Below, piece after piece: positions 10,658-21,010 of a stretch of 64,000 bases of DNA; the first letter of the stretch is position 1; every line of letters starts with the position of its first letter. This DNA comes from Dastarcus helophoroides (lineage: Eukaryota > Arthropoda > Insecta > Coleoptera > Bothrideridae), in contig CM053328.1 of NCBI GenBank assembly GCA_028583605.1, positions 2,862,896-2,926,895 on the forward strand. The letters run 5' to 3'. The notes under the pieces are model-generated. The model worked only from the letters and a program-made list of their open reading frames with translations, was not told the origin of the DNA and made no database searches. Position numbers and translations under genes: made by a program.

Positions 10658-11696
10658 GGTAGATGCGCAGTAGGTAAATGCGCAGTAGGTAATTGCGCAG
10701 TAAGTAGGTGCACAAAAAGTAGGTGCGCAGTGAGTAGGTGCGCAGTGAGTAGTTGCGCAGTGTGGGTAGGAGCGCAGTATGTAGATGCGCAGTGGGTAGG
10801 AGCGCAGTATGTAGGTGCGCAGTAGGTAGGTGCGTAGTGGGTAGGTGCGCTGTAGGTAGGTGCGCTGTAGGTAGGTGCGCATTGGGTATGTGCGCAGTAG
10901 GTAGGTGCGCAGAAGGTAGATGCGCAGTAAGTGAATGCGCAGGAGGTAGGTGCGCAGTAGGTAGGTGCGCAGTAGGTAGTTGCGTAGTGGGTAGGTGCGC
11001 AATAGGTAGATGCGCAGTAGGTAAATGCGCAGTAGGTAGGTGCGCAGTGGGTAGGTGCGCAGTAGGTAGTTGCGCAGTAGGTAGTTGCGCAGTAAGTAGG
11101 TGCGCAGTGAGTAGTTGCGCAGTGTGTAGGTGCGCAGTAAGTAGATGCGCAGTGGGTAGGAGCGCAGTAGGTAGGTGCGCAGGAGGTAGATGCGCAGTAC
11201 CAAAGTGCGCAATAAATAAGTGCGCAAGAGGTAGGTGCGCAGTAGTTGGGTGCGCAGAAGGAATGTGCGCAATAGGTGGGTGCGCAGTGGGTAGGTGCGC
11301 AGTAGGTAGTTGCGCAGTAAGTAGATGCGCAGTGGGTAGGTGCGCAGTGAGTAGTTGCGCAGTAAGTAGATGCGCAGTGGGTAGGAGCGCAGTATGTAGT
11401 TGCGCAGTAGGTAGGTGCGCAGTGGGTAGGTGCGCAGTAGGAGATGCGCAGAAGGTAGATGCGCAGTAGGTGAGTGCGCAGTATGTAGGTACGCAGTAGG
11501 TATGTGCGCATTAGGTAGTTGCGCAGTAGGTAGTTGCGCGGTAGGTAGGTGCGCAATAGGTAGGTGCGCAGTAGTTAGGTGCGCTGTAGGTAGGTGCGCA
11601 AAAGGTAGGTGCGCAGTAGGTTGGTGCGCAACAGGTGGGTGCTCAGTGGGTAGGTGCGCATTAGGTTAATGCGCTGTAGGTAGGTGCGCAGTAGGT
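10658..11696. repeat. 15-bp minisatellite array 3 (right part of the split array)
   Basis: About 69 copies of the 15-bp unit. It begins abruptly at the LINE 5' junction and ends in the same satellite context as array 1 ('aaatttgatcttaaataatttactagctgtta'). With array 2 it forms one array of about 100 units cut by the LINE. Confidence 0.9.
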
Positions 11697-12175
11697 TTTG
11701 TAAATTTGATCTTAAATAATTTACTAGCTGTTACGCATATGAGAAAATATTTGTTACAAAAGTTGTCACAAATATTTTGCTTTACAATTTCTATTATAAA
11801 CGTTAACATCTTACAAGCTACAGAAACGAGATAATTGCAAAAAAATGATTTTTAAAAAATTTGACCTTGAATACTTTACTAACGGTTCACCATATAAAAA
11901 AACGTCTGCTACAAAACTTGTGGCAAATTTTATGCTCTACAAATTTTATAATAAATGTTAACATCATTGAAGTTGCAGTAACCGAGATAATCGAAAAAAC
12001 CAATTTTTGTAAATTTGATCTTAAATAATTTACTAACTGTTGGGCATATGGGAAAATATTTGTTACAAAATTTGTCACAAATTTTATGTTCTACAAATTT
12101 TGTTATAAACGGTAACATCATAGAAGCTATAGAAACCGAGATAATCGAAAAAAACCATTTTTTGTAACTTTGATC
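11697..12175. repeat. ~155-bp satellite, copy of 706-1190
   Basis: Three monomers nearly identical to 706-1190, including private variants ('acaagct', 'ttgaatactttactaacggttcacc', 'tgtctgctac'). At about 12175 the satellite changes abruptly to a different AT-rich repeat. Confidence 0.85.
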
Positions 12176-13710
12176 AAATTTAAGGAAAAAAAAAGTAAGA
12201 AATTTAAGGAAAAAATGTAAAAAATTGAATGTTAAACCAAATAAGAGAAAAATCGAAGTTTCAACAAAGCTAAACATTTTTAAAAAACTTTTCGAATTTT
12301 CGAGTTTAAAAATTTTGAGCGATTAAAACAGTGAGGAAAATCCAAAATTCATTTAAAAAAACTGAGTTTTAATCTAAAACTTCGAGAAAAATTCAATTCA
12401 AACACGAAATTTCTAAAAAAAAAAAAGATAAACCAAAATTTTTAAAACAGAACATCTTTCATGATTAAAGTCGAAATTTCCTGGTTAAAACTGAAATCTG
12501 GTCAACGTCAAATTATCGTTTTCTCAAACTTTGATCTTAGAATTTGAAATTTCGAGAAAAAGGCGAAAACGCCCTCGAAATAAACCCGTTATTTTTATTT
12601 TAAAAATGAAATTTAAGGAAAAAAAAAGAAAGAAGAAATTTAAGGAAAAAATGTATGTTAAACCAAATAAGAGAAAAATCGACGTTTCAACAAAAGCTAA
12701 ACATTTTTAAAAAACTTTTCAAATTTTCGAGTTTAAAAATTTTAAGCGATTAAAACAGTGGGAAAAATCCAAAATACATTTAAAACAACCGAGTTTTAAC
12801 CTAAAACCGAGAAAAATTCAATTCAAACACGAAATTTCTAAAAAAAAAAAAGTTAAACCAAAATTTTTAAAACAGAAAACCTTTCATGATTAAAGTCGAA
12901 ATTTCCTGGTTAAAATTGACAATCTGGTCAACGACTTTTATTTTACAAGTTTTTTAAATTAGATTAGCAGTTTCAAAGTTACGTACGCATCTAAAGCGAG
13001 TTTGTACGAATTTCATAAAAGAGGCCAAAAAAAATGCCCCTTTTTGGCCCACAATTGTTGCTATACCACTGCACTAAGTTTGAAGTTTTGAGTATCCAGT
13101 TATCCAGAATTTAATGCTCCATTTTTAAAAAACTTTTGAACGATTAAAATAGTGGGGAAAATCCAAAATTCATTTAAAAAAAACTGAGTTTTAACCTAAA
13201 ACTTCGAGAAAAATTCAATTCAAACACGAAATTTCAAAAAAAAGTCAAACCAAAATTTTTAAAGCAGAAAACCTTTCATGATTAAAGTCGAAATTTCCTG
13301 GTTAAAATTGAAATCTGGTCAACGTCAAATTATCGTTTTCTCAAAATTTGATTTTAGAATTTGAAATTTCGAGAAAAAGGCGAAAACGCCCTCGAAATAA
13401 ACCCGTTATTTCTATTTTAAAAATGAAATTTAAGGAAAAAAAAAGAAAGAAGAAATTTAAGCAAAAAATGTATGTTAAACCAAATAAGAGAAAAATCGAC
13501 GTTTCAACAGAAGCTAAACATTTTTTAAAACTTTTCGAATTTTCGAGTTTAAAAATTTTGAGCGATTAAAACAGTGGGAAAAATCCAAAATACTTTTAAA
13601 ACAACCGAGTTTTAACCTAAAACCGAGAAAAATTCAATTCAAACGCGAAATTTCTAAAAAAAAAAGTCAAACCAAAATTTTTAACCAGAAAATCTTCCGC
13701 ACAAAGTCGA
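12176..13710. repeat. AT-rich repeat block, inverted partner of 21880-23180
   Basis: Several imperfect copies of a unit of about 400 bp or more, with landmarks 'gaaatttaaggaaaaaa', 'taaaccaaataagagaaaaatc' and 'gagcgattaaaacagtg'. Starts are near 12177, 12608, 13128 (partial) and 13430. A distinct segment at 12990-13122 ('gcatctaaagcgag...tggcccacaattgttgctata') recurs in reverse complement at 21885-22020. No gene is seen. Confidence 0.8.
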
Positions 13711-13836
13711 AATTTCAATGTCAAAATCTCGTTTATTCGAAGTTTTGATTTCAGAATTGAAAATTTCGAAAAAAAAATAGTGAAAACCTCGGTACAAATA
13801 AACTCTACATTTTTATTAATGTTAAATGAAATGATT

Positions 13837-13936
13837 AAAAATTAAGATGAAACTGAAGGAAAAAAATCAGTGTTAAACTAAATGGGTCTCATTTAGTTTA
13901 ACACTGATTTTTTTCCTTAAGTTTCATCTTAATTTT
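13837..13936. repeat. Near-perfect 47-bp inverted repeat (hairpin)
   Basis: The arms 13837-13884 and 13889-13936 are reverse complements with one visible mismatch, separated by only about 5 nt (GGTCT). Such a hairpin may be a recent fold-back duplication, or may give a long double-stranded RNA if transcribed. No mature small-RNA features can be judged by eye. Confidence 0.85.
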
Positions 13937-14480
13937 TGGTCTAAAAATCGAAATTTCAACAAAAGTTAAACATTTTTAAAAAACTTAGAATTTTTCAGTT
14001 TCAAAATTTGAAGAGAATTAAAACAGTGAAGAAAATTCGAATTTTATTAAAAAAAAATTAGCTTAAAATCTAAAATTGAGAAAAATCCAATTAACACGAA
14101 ATTTCTAAAAAAAAAAGGATATAATTATCAAATTGCATCAAATTCGAAATTTCATGTCAAGTGAAAATTTTGAAAGAAAAACCGAATTTTCAAAAAAAAA
14201 GTGGATTGGAAGTTTATCAAAATTTGGTGCTTAAAATTGAATCAAATGCGCTACAACTTGCAATCAGGGTTCAAGAGAACGATTGTCTTGGTCATGCCAG
14301 AATAATCTGATATTTTTGTTTTCGAAAGCCCTAAAAAATCGCCTTTTCGCTCTAATCGTTAACAGAAGGTTACTGAAGTTTAGAATTGTTAAAGGAGTAA
14401 CTGGCGAAGAAAACGCCAATAAAACATGAATAGAAATATTAATACCGTAACGAAATGTAAATTGTAAAATTTAGTACGTA
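13937..14480. other. AT-rich stretch, no gene seen
   Basis: Low-complexity repeats like those before it, up to about 14230. Sequence that looks unique follows, leading into the promoter-like region. No ORF with a recognisable domain is present. Confidence 0.5.
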
Positions 14481-14552
14481 AGCAATTTTTTTAGAAAGAT
14501 CTGATAAGGAAAGCGGCCGCGATAATGAAGCAAATGGCAGATAAGCGCTCCA

Positions 14553-14760
14553 GAAATTTCAGCAAACGATAAGACCCTCTGCTGGATTTTTCTAGAACCC
14601 GGAAGCGAAAACTATAAAAGGCGGTCGCGTTTCCCTCGAGTCAGTCAAAAGTCGGTGTAGTTAGTGAAGTCAGTGTAATTAGTGAATTAGTAGTTAGAAG
14701 TGAGTTAATTACTCAGTTGTAGTGTTCCGAGTTTAGTTTGGAACTAAAGTGGTTTATAAT
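14553..14760 (+). promoter_or_regulatory. Heat-shock-type core promoter and leader without a recognisable gene
   Basis: On the plus strand there are two heat-shock-element dimers, GAAATTTC (14553-14560) and TTCTAGAA (14590-14597). A TATA box, TATAAAAG, follows at 14613-14620. An arthropod initiator, TCAGTC, lies at 14641-14646, with its A at 14643, 30 bp from the TATA box. The downstream 100 nt is a purine-rich leader made of AGTGAAGT/AGTTAGAAGTG-like words, resembling Hsp70-type leaders. The first ATG with fair context (14763) meets stop codons at once. The 79-codon ORF at 14749-14985 has no known domain. This could be a heat-inducible non-coding RNA, a decapitated hsp gene, or a chance arrangement. 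Confidence 0.55.
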
Positions 14761-14870
14761 TCATGGCGTAATAATCATTTCGAACTGATAACGCGTAACA
14801 GTACAAAGAAAATACACAGAACATTTAAAATGGGATGTCAAAAAAAAGATAATGCAACTTTTTATAAATA

Positions 14871-14876
14871 TTTATT
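14871..14876 (-). promoter_or_regulatory. Candidate polyadenylation signal of STRAP
   Basis: TTTATT on the plus strand is AATAAA on the minus strand, about 195 nt after the STRAP stop codon. It is the clearest signal in the expected place. In an AT-rich region chance matches are common. Confidence 0.4.
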
Positions 14877-15070
14877 CAAGACATTAAAACAAGGTATAAA
14901 TAGGCAGCAAAAAACGCAAGTCTACTTTCCACATAATCATGAAAAGTACTACTCTCCAAGACTTTTTTTTTCGAATAGACCATAGAAATGTATCACATAC
15001 ATCATACCAAATGACGACGTTTACGTATAGTGAAATGAAAAAATAGATTCAATAAAAAAAAAACAACAGT

Positions 15071-15273
15071 TCAATTAGCTTGGACTTCTTTGGGAGGCGA
15101 AAGAACTTCGTTGTTTGCTTGTGGACCATCGAAACATTTCCAAAGCCCGTAGGTTTTACCCACGGTGGTCTGCCACAACCTTAGCGTACCGTCTTCAGAG
15201 CCAGAAGCATAGAGTTCGCCGTCCGGCGAGAATTTAACACAGTGGACCGGACCGAAGTGACCTTTGAAGGATT
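15071..15273 (-). CDS. Strap: STRAP exon 5 (C-terminal WD repeat and tail)
   Basis: The last coding exon. It begins after an acceptor (tttattttag) and encodes [20 protein letters not shown], the WD40 block [24 protein letters not shown], and a short tail ending VQAN before TGA at 15071. This is the most conserved part of STRAP; the human protein has nearly the same residues here. The tail is much shorter than in vertebrates. The five exons sum to 987 nt including the stop (328 residues), slightly below the ~350 of the human protein, and the reading frame is kept across every junction. STRAP is a cytoplasmic and nuclear WD40 adaptor that joins the SMN complex (snRNP assembly) and modulates TGF-beta receptor signalling. 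That role is known for the family and not tested here. Confidence 0.95.
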
Positions 15274-15397
15274 CTAAAATAAAACATGATAAAGTACGAA
15301 ACTTCGGCGTGTGGAATACTTTAATACTCATAACTAATGTATAGAAAAGGGGATGACATTAATTTTGGCAAATTATATTAATTTAAATCAAGTAATA

Positions 15398-15822
15398 TAC
15401 AGGGTGTTACAAAAGTCCGGGCCGCTACTTCAGGAGCATATTCTACACATTAAAATAGGAAAAATGTTGAAATACATTTTTTTCTTTAAATTGCCTCCTA
15501 ACGGAGATATGACCATTTAAAGATGGCGCCCCTAAAGTGATTTTTTTACTACAAAAAGTTAACGGTTAGTAGCAAAGTCATGAAACTGGGCAAGCAGTTA
15601 AAGAATTGGATTAGGCATATTCTCATGTAACATATTTTTTAAATAAGCAGTAGCGTGGTGTGTAGGGGGTTGCCCGCGATTATTTTTTGCCGTAACTTTT
15701 TTGTATCGCAATATTTCGACACAAAAGTGCCATAATCGTAAAAAGCAACATTTTTTATACAAAAAAGGTACTCTTTCTCAAAGTCGCTAAAAGTAACCGT
15801 TTCCGAGAAAAAGGCGTTTAAA
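15398..15822 (+). repeat. Left terminal inverted repeat of the DD41D element
   Basis: Reverse complement of 17211-17634 with few differences. It ends at 'gcgtttaaa'. Long TIRs like this can fold into a stable hairpin if transcribed through, as they would be in the STRAP pre-mRNA. Confidence 0.9.
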
Positions 15823-16039
15823 TAATCCTATCCCGTCTTCGAAATTCTAACTAATTTGTATAAGAAAAAATAAGTTGGTCATGCAAACTGATCGTAAAGA
15901 AAACAATTGTACTTGACAATATCTGCCAGAGATTGACGTTGTGTCACTGATAAAATTTGGTCGTAAGCTGTAAACTTTAGCAGTTTTTGTTGTCAATAGT
16001 AAGTGTAGTAGTTTTTTAACTTTTCATTATTTTGATAAA

Positions 16040-17111
16040 ATGGACTATTCAAATCAAGAAATGGCCGATATGCATTTAATGTACGGGCTTGCAAATTGTA
16101 ATCGTGCTGAAGCAAGACGGCTTTATGCTGAACGTTTTCCTAATAGACACCTACCAGGAGAAAAATTGTTCCAGAAAATTCATGCTCGTTTATGTGAAAC
16201 AGGAAATTTTGTTTTCAAAGACGAACGTGTTGGAAGGCCAAACGCAGAAGTTGCTAATTTAGAGGAGCGTGTGCTTCAGCGAGTTGAAGAAGATCCATGT
16301 GTCAGCACTAGACAACTTGCTTTAGCCGAAGGAGTAAATCACGTAACTATCTGGCGAATTTTGAAATTTTACCAATTTTACCCCTATCATTTTCAAAGAG
16401 TGCAAGGGTTACTTGCTGCAGATTATCCTCCAAGAATAGAATTTTGCAACTGGCTATTGCATAAGATCGCTGAAAATGAGAACTTTCCATCGCTCATATT
16501 ATTTACGGACGAAGCGGGTTTTACCAGAAACGGGATACTTAACTTTCACAACATGCATCAGTGGCAAGTTGAAAATCCCAATGCAGTTATTCAGTCGAGA
16601 CATCAGCAACATTTTTCACTTAACATTTGGGGAGGAATAATAGGGGACTCTATAATTGGACCGTTTTTTTTTACCTCATAGGTTAACAGGAGCATCATAT
16701 AGACATTTTTTGCAAACAGAGTTACCCGGGTTACTTGAAAATGTTCCACTCATAACAAGACAGCGAATGTGGATAATGCGCGATGGGGCACCTGCCCATT
16801 TTAGTGCAGTTGCTAGGGAATTTTTGAATAACAACTATCATCAACGATGGATAGGTCGAGGAGGTCCGATACCATGGCCAGCTAGGTCTCCTGACCTCAA
16901 CCCACTCGATTTCTACTTATGGGGACATCTAAAGCAGATCGTCTACTCCACACCAGTTGACAATATCAATGATATTCGTGAACGAATTGAAAATGGGTTC
17001 AACCAGATTCACAATACACCAGGCATTTGCGAAAGAGTAAGGAGTTCCCTTAGAAGACGAGCCGAGCAATGTATTGCTGCAGGGGGCAGTAATTTCGAAC
17101 ACTTGCTTTGA
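16040..17111 (+). pseudogene. DD41D mariner transposase, single frameshift
   Basis: The first part (16040-16681) starts at ATG and holds the N-terminal helix-turn-helix DNA-binding region (MDYSNQEMADMHLMYGLANC, RLYAERFPNR). A second HTH follows (STRQLALAEGVNHVTIWRIL), then the first catalytic Asp in LILFTDEAGF. The second part (16656-17111, in another frame) has IMRDGAPAHFS with the second Asp and SPDLNPLDFYLWG with the third. There are 41 residues between the second Asp and the Asp of PLDF, giving the DD41D signature of rosa-like elements. The break lies in a run of T near 16663-16672, so a single-base slip in the homopolymer explains it. A sequencing or assembly error is an alternative. Everything else in the gene looks intact. 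Confidence 0.9.
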
Positions 17112-17210
17112 TTTTTTTTTCTTAATTTTGTACTATTTTTATATCAATGCAGTTAGTAGTGGATAAATTAGAAATTTGCAAAACGAATTCTAATAAATGC
17201 AACAATTTTG

Positions 17211-17634
17211 TTTAAACGCTTTTTTCTCGGAAACGGTTACTTTTAGCGACTTTGAAAAAGAGTACCTTTTTTGTATTAAAAATGTTGCTTTTTACGATTA
17301 TGGCACTTTTGTGTCGAAATATTGCAATACAAAAAAGTTACGGCAAAAAATAATCGCGGGCAACCCCCTACACACCACGCTACTGCTTATTTAAAAAATA
17401 TGTTACATGAGAATATGCCTAATCCAATTCTTTAACTGCTTGCCCAGTTTCATGACTTTGCTACTAACCGTTAACTTTTTGTAGTAAAAAAATCACTTTA
17501 GGGGCGCCATCTTTAAATGGTCATATCTCCGTTAGGAGGCAATTTAAAGAAAAAAATGTATTTCGACATTTTTCATATTTTAATGTGTAGAATATGCTCC
17601 TAAGTAGCGGCCCGGACTTTTGTAACACCCTGTA
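17211..17634 (-). repeat. Right terminal inverted repeat of the DD41D element
   Basis: Mirror of 15398-15822, ending ...ACACCCTGTA next to the TA target duplication. Confidence 0.9.
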
Positions 17635-18210
17635 TAAGTTTTAGATTTAGTAAGTCTAGATTAAGGGAAATCAGAACTACGTACAGGTAACCTTGTGTAC
17701 CTCTGTAGATAGAGTATTTTCTGGTAAATAAATAAATAAAAATAAACTGCATTAACAATGAATATAAAAAATTCCGCGATATTTGAATAAATCGCTGTTG
17801 CGCATGTAAAAGAGTCAAACTGTTGTGAAAATGAGTTCAAATCGTTTTCATATATAATTTTGAAGTTACTGTCGTTCCACCAAAGTTACTGTCGTTGTTT
17901 AAAGGTGGCTAAATCATTCGGAGTATAATTAACTGTGTCAATTGTGCTCGTCAGTCAAAAGTCAAAAATCTAAGTCCGAGGTCATATGCAAACTGAGTTA
18001 TGTTGTTTTCTCCAATTTTATTTTTGACTTTAGACCCCATTTACACGTGCAGCAGCGAAATATTTGGCCAGATCAGGTTTTGCTTTTCAGCATCGTGGAA
18101 TTTTTTCCTTTTTATTGTTGTATTTATTGTTAATACAGTTTATTAGTTATGAATGATAAACTAGATCATCCTTTAGTTAACATTGCTTTCAAGTTAAAAA
18201 AAAATCTCAC

Positions 18211-18460
18211 CGATTTCATTTCCAGTGGTGTAGTCAAATTTATAGACTTTTAAGTCGTCACCTCCAGCGACAAAGATACTTTTGTCGGGATTTAATGATG
18301 CCGAGTTTACCGTTGTTGGCATTGTAATTTCTTTAATGTTATTCAAACTTTCGGAATCCAGGAATACTACCCGATTGGAATGGGTGATTGTTAAAATTGT
18401 ACCATCTCTTGAAACTTCTAAACTATTTGGTGTGGAGGGAAAATCGAGCTTTTGAACTTC
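18211..18460 (-). CDS. Strap: STRAP exon 4 (central WD repeats)
   Basis: A 250-nt exon between an acceptor (tttttcag, plus strand 18461-18462) and a donor (GTGAGA, plus strand 18205-18210). It encodes EVQKLDFPSTPNSLEVSRDG, then HSNRVVFLD and TVNSASLNPDKSIFVAGGDD, ending in KFDYTTGNEI. This corresponds to the STRAP block between WD repeats 4 and 6. It starts on a codon boundary and ends after the first base of a codon, which exon 5 completes to Glu. Confidence 0.93.
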
Positions 18461-18680
18461 CTGAAAAATAATGCTATATTAGGACATTAATCATTAATAT
18501 ATTACGACATTAATCATTAACTTGATTATTAAAATGCCCTGACATGTATCAGTAATTCTATTTTAATCATTGTAGTTCGGTAGTTCGATGAGACCAGAAA
18601 TAAAATAGTCAACGCTCCTTTTCAGTGATGAAAATGAAATTTTTCCAAAAATGTCACTTTCAAGGAATGAACCAATTTTA

Positions 18681-20700
18681 TTTATTTATTTATTTATTTA
18701 CTCGTTCCAACAGACTTAAGTCTATAGTGGAAAAATACCTACATACTTAAAAATATAGCATGATAAAAATAAGAACCTAATAATTTAAATGGTATTACAT
18801 AAAAAAAGAAAATGTATAACAAATAAAGAATCCTAATAAATAAAAATAACAGAAATAAAAATAAAATAAAAGGAATCCAATAATTTGGTGTACAGAATTA
18901 ATATTAATTTATTGAATAACAATACTACGTAACTCTAAGTAACTGTCTTTTTATACGCGGAGAACTTAAATTGTCAAGAAATATATCTATGTTTTGCGGA
19001 AGGCTATTAGACAAGCGAATGCATCGAAACAATGGGCTGTTATAATGGTGCAAAGTGGATGGGATAATATGAGAAAATGCCATGGGATAGCGTGTGTTAG
19101 GTCGCGGAACATGAAAGTCAATTTGTCGCAACAAATCCTCGGACCTTATTTTACCAGTAACAATTCTTTGAAAAAGTATTAAGCAGTGCATATTTCTGCG
19201 GCTGGTTAAAGGTACTTCATTGACCATATTTAGCAGCCACCAATAATCACAGTTCCGCTCTGGATAATTTCCATACATTTTAAGAAATACATATTTTGCA
19301 AATTTCCTATTAATTCCTTCCAGCAGATTGTTGTAATTTTCATAGTAAGGACTCCAGACCTGACAACAGTACTCGAGTTTAGACCTTACTAGCGAATAAT
19401 ATAATGTTTTTATACAGTGAATGCTTGTGAAGCCTCTCGTGTTTCTAAATACAAAACCTAATACTTTTGTGGCTTGCCTCCAAACTTGTAAAATATGAGG
19501 TATAAATGTGAGCTGCGCATCCATAATAACTCCCAAATCAGTCATTTGGGTGCATCTGTCAATAACTTGGCCCTCGATCAAATAATGACAATTTATAGGA
19601 TTCTGAATCCTGGAGAAGGTTAATATTTTACATTTCTTTTTATTGAGTGCCAGTCCATTACAGTCACACCAATTTGCAGAGAATCCAAATCATCTTGCAA
19701 AATAGAGCAATCATTTACGTTCGTTATTATTTTAGCAATTTTTAGGTCATCCGCGTATATAAAAGTTCTACATTTAAAACCTACAACTACATCATTAAAG
19801 AAGATATTAAACAATAATGGACCAAGGTTGGAACCTTGTCCTACTCCGCTGGTTGGAAAGTAAGGGTTAGATCTAAATCCACCGTATGACACAATTTGTT
19901 GTTTATTGGTTACAGTCGATTTTATTAAATTAACTAACGAGCTACTTAAACCAAATAGACGCAATTTCTTTAACAGTATACAATGATGAACTTTATCGAA
20001 TGCTTTCGACAAATCTGTGTATATCGCATCAACTTGTAATCGCTTATCAAGAGCATTCGATACATATTGCGTAAATTCCATTAAGTTTGTAGTAGTCGAT
20101 TTGCCGATTACGAATCCATGTTGTTCTGCTGTTAAATTAGAAAGACTTGGATGATTTAATGCATCATATATAACACACTCAAAAAGTTTAGCGACATTCG
20201 ACATCAATGCCACTGGTCTATAATTTTTTATATCCGCTCTATCGCCAGATTTGTGTATGGGTATGATGTATAAAGTTTTCCATTGGGTGGGAACCAAACA
20301 AGAATTTAAAATTAGATTAAAAATATGTTTCAATGGTAAGATCAGGAAATTGATGCAATCGACAATCAAAAAAGCCGGTAATTCTGGATAAACTGCTGAA
20401 ATTCGATTCGACATTCATATTTAATTTCTCTTCTTAATTGCTTCAATAAATTAAGGTGGTATAGAGATTTCGATTTTCTGTAAATATTCCAGTGTTTATT
20501 CTTATTATGGATTTTCTGAATTATGCTTTTGGTGAACCAAACTGGATAATTTTTCTGACGACCTTTTTTCGAACATAACGGTACGTGCTGCACGAATATA
20601 TCATATAATTTGTTAAAAAACTGATCGCTTGCAATTTGAGGATCAGATATATCTAAAATTGATGTCCAGTTTATATTCGCTATAGATAGATAAACAATAG
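18681..20700 (-). mobile_element. 5'-truncated Jockey-like LINE with target-site duplication
   Basis: ACCAATTTTA occurs at both edges (18671-18680 and 20701-20710), a 10-bp target-site duplication. The 3' end is a short (AAAT)n tail, read as TTTATTTATT at 18681 on the plus strand. Only the distal part of ORF2 is left. The endonuclease and the whole 5' part are missing, as expected for incomplete reverse transcription. Confidence 0.88.
18925..20690 (-). pseudogene. Jockey-like reverse transcriptase, truncated and broken
   Basis: The segment 20690-20366 encodes the linker before the RT (CSKKGRQKNYPVWFTKSII). The segment 20414-19620 encodes the RT core, with IIPIHKSGDRADIKNYRPVA, AFDKVHH (first catalytic Asp), SGVGQGSNLGPLLFN and YADD. 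The segment 19581-18925 encodes the conserved C-terminal domain (SKLEYCCQVWSPYY, ERNCDYWWLLN, NTRYP, LSNSLP). Frame changes occur near 20400 and 19680. The join near 20400 also seems to lack about 100 residues compared with intact relatives. An RT of the Jockey/CR1 assemblage is clear; the exact clade is not certain. Confidence 0.88.
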
Positions 20701-20810
20701 ACCAATTTTAAAAAAGAAATAAACCAATTTTAAACAAGAAATGGACATTTTTGAAAACATTTTCTTCAGTTGAATACAAATTTTCTGTTTGTTGCATTGA
20801 AATGCAGAAC

Positions 20811-21010
20811 TTGTCCCCTGAAACCAAGAAAAATTAAAAAACACAACAAAGGTCGCTTTTAAGCGTTTTGACAGCCAAGTTATCTTCAGAGAAAAAAAAC
20901 TGAAGATGACAGCTTGGATGTCGAAACGCGTTAGAGAAACCTTTGTCGTGTTTTTTAATCTTTCTTGGTTTCAGGGGACAATTTCTGTATTTCAATTTTT
21001 GAAGATAACC
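20811..21010. repeat. Hammerhead-like repeat, head-to-head pair
   Basis: Two copies of the ~143-bp repeat face each other. The left copy is inverted from about 20811 to 20889, and the right copy runs from about 20892 to 21010. The right copy retains the head CTGAAGA (from 20900), a stem II with one mismatch, GAAA and ACGCGTT, then the conserved body ('tttgtcgtgttttttaatctttcttggtttcagggg' in part). The left copy has lost the GAAA (it reads CAAAA). Confidence 0.8.

Larger units (their letters stand above)
15398..17634 (+). mobile_element. Tc1/mariner-superfamily element (DD41D, rosa type) with long TIRs
   Basis: A complete 2237-bp element flanked by TA dinucleotides (15396-15397 and 17635-17636), the expected target duplication. 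The termini begin TACAGGGTGTTACAAAAGTC. The terminal inverted repeats are unusually long, about 425 bp each (15398-15822 and 17211-17634), and differ only by scattered substitutions and small indels, so the insertion is fairly young. Between them lies one transposase gene split by a frameshift. It sits in STRAP intron 4 in the opposite orientation to the host gene. Confidence 0.93.
15274..18210 (-). other. STRAP intron 4
   Basis: A 2.9-kb intron, GT (18210) to AG (15274). Most of it is the DD41D mariner at 15398-17634. The remainder (17640-18205) looks unique and AT-rich without a gene. It includes the 20-mer TTTACACGTGCAGCAGCGAA near 18039, which recurs in intron 1 near 33233. Confidence 0.85.

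Noticed and set aside
26..11669. Long ORFs of repeated RCAVG, YLLRT, TAHLP or APTYC units
   Set aside because: They are translations of the 15-bp minisatellite in several frames and both strands, with no signal peptide, non-repeat domain or splice context.
12887..13569. Lys/Phe-rich ORFs in the AT-rich blocks (for example 13348-13569)
   Set aside because: The same sequence recurs in several repeat copies with indels that break the frame.
14749..14985. 79-codon ORF after the heat-shock-type promoter as a gene
   Set aside because: There is no recognisable domain and a weak start context, and AT-rich DNA gives such ORFs by chance. It is kept only as part of the promoter finding.
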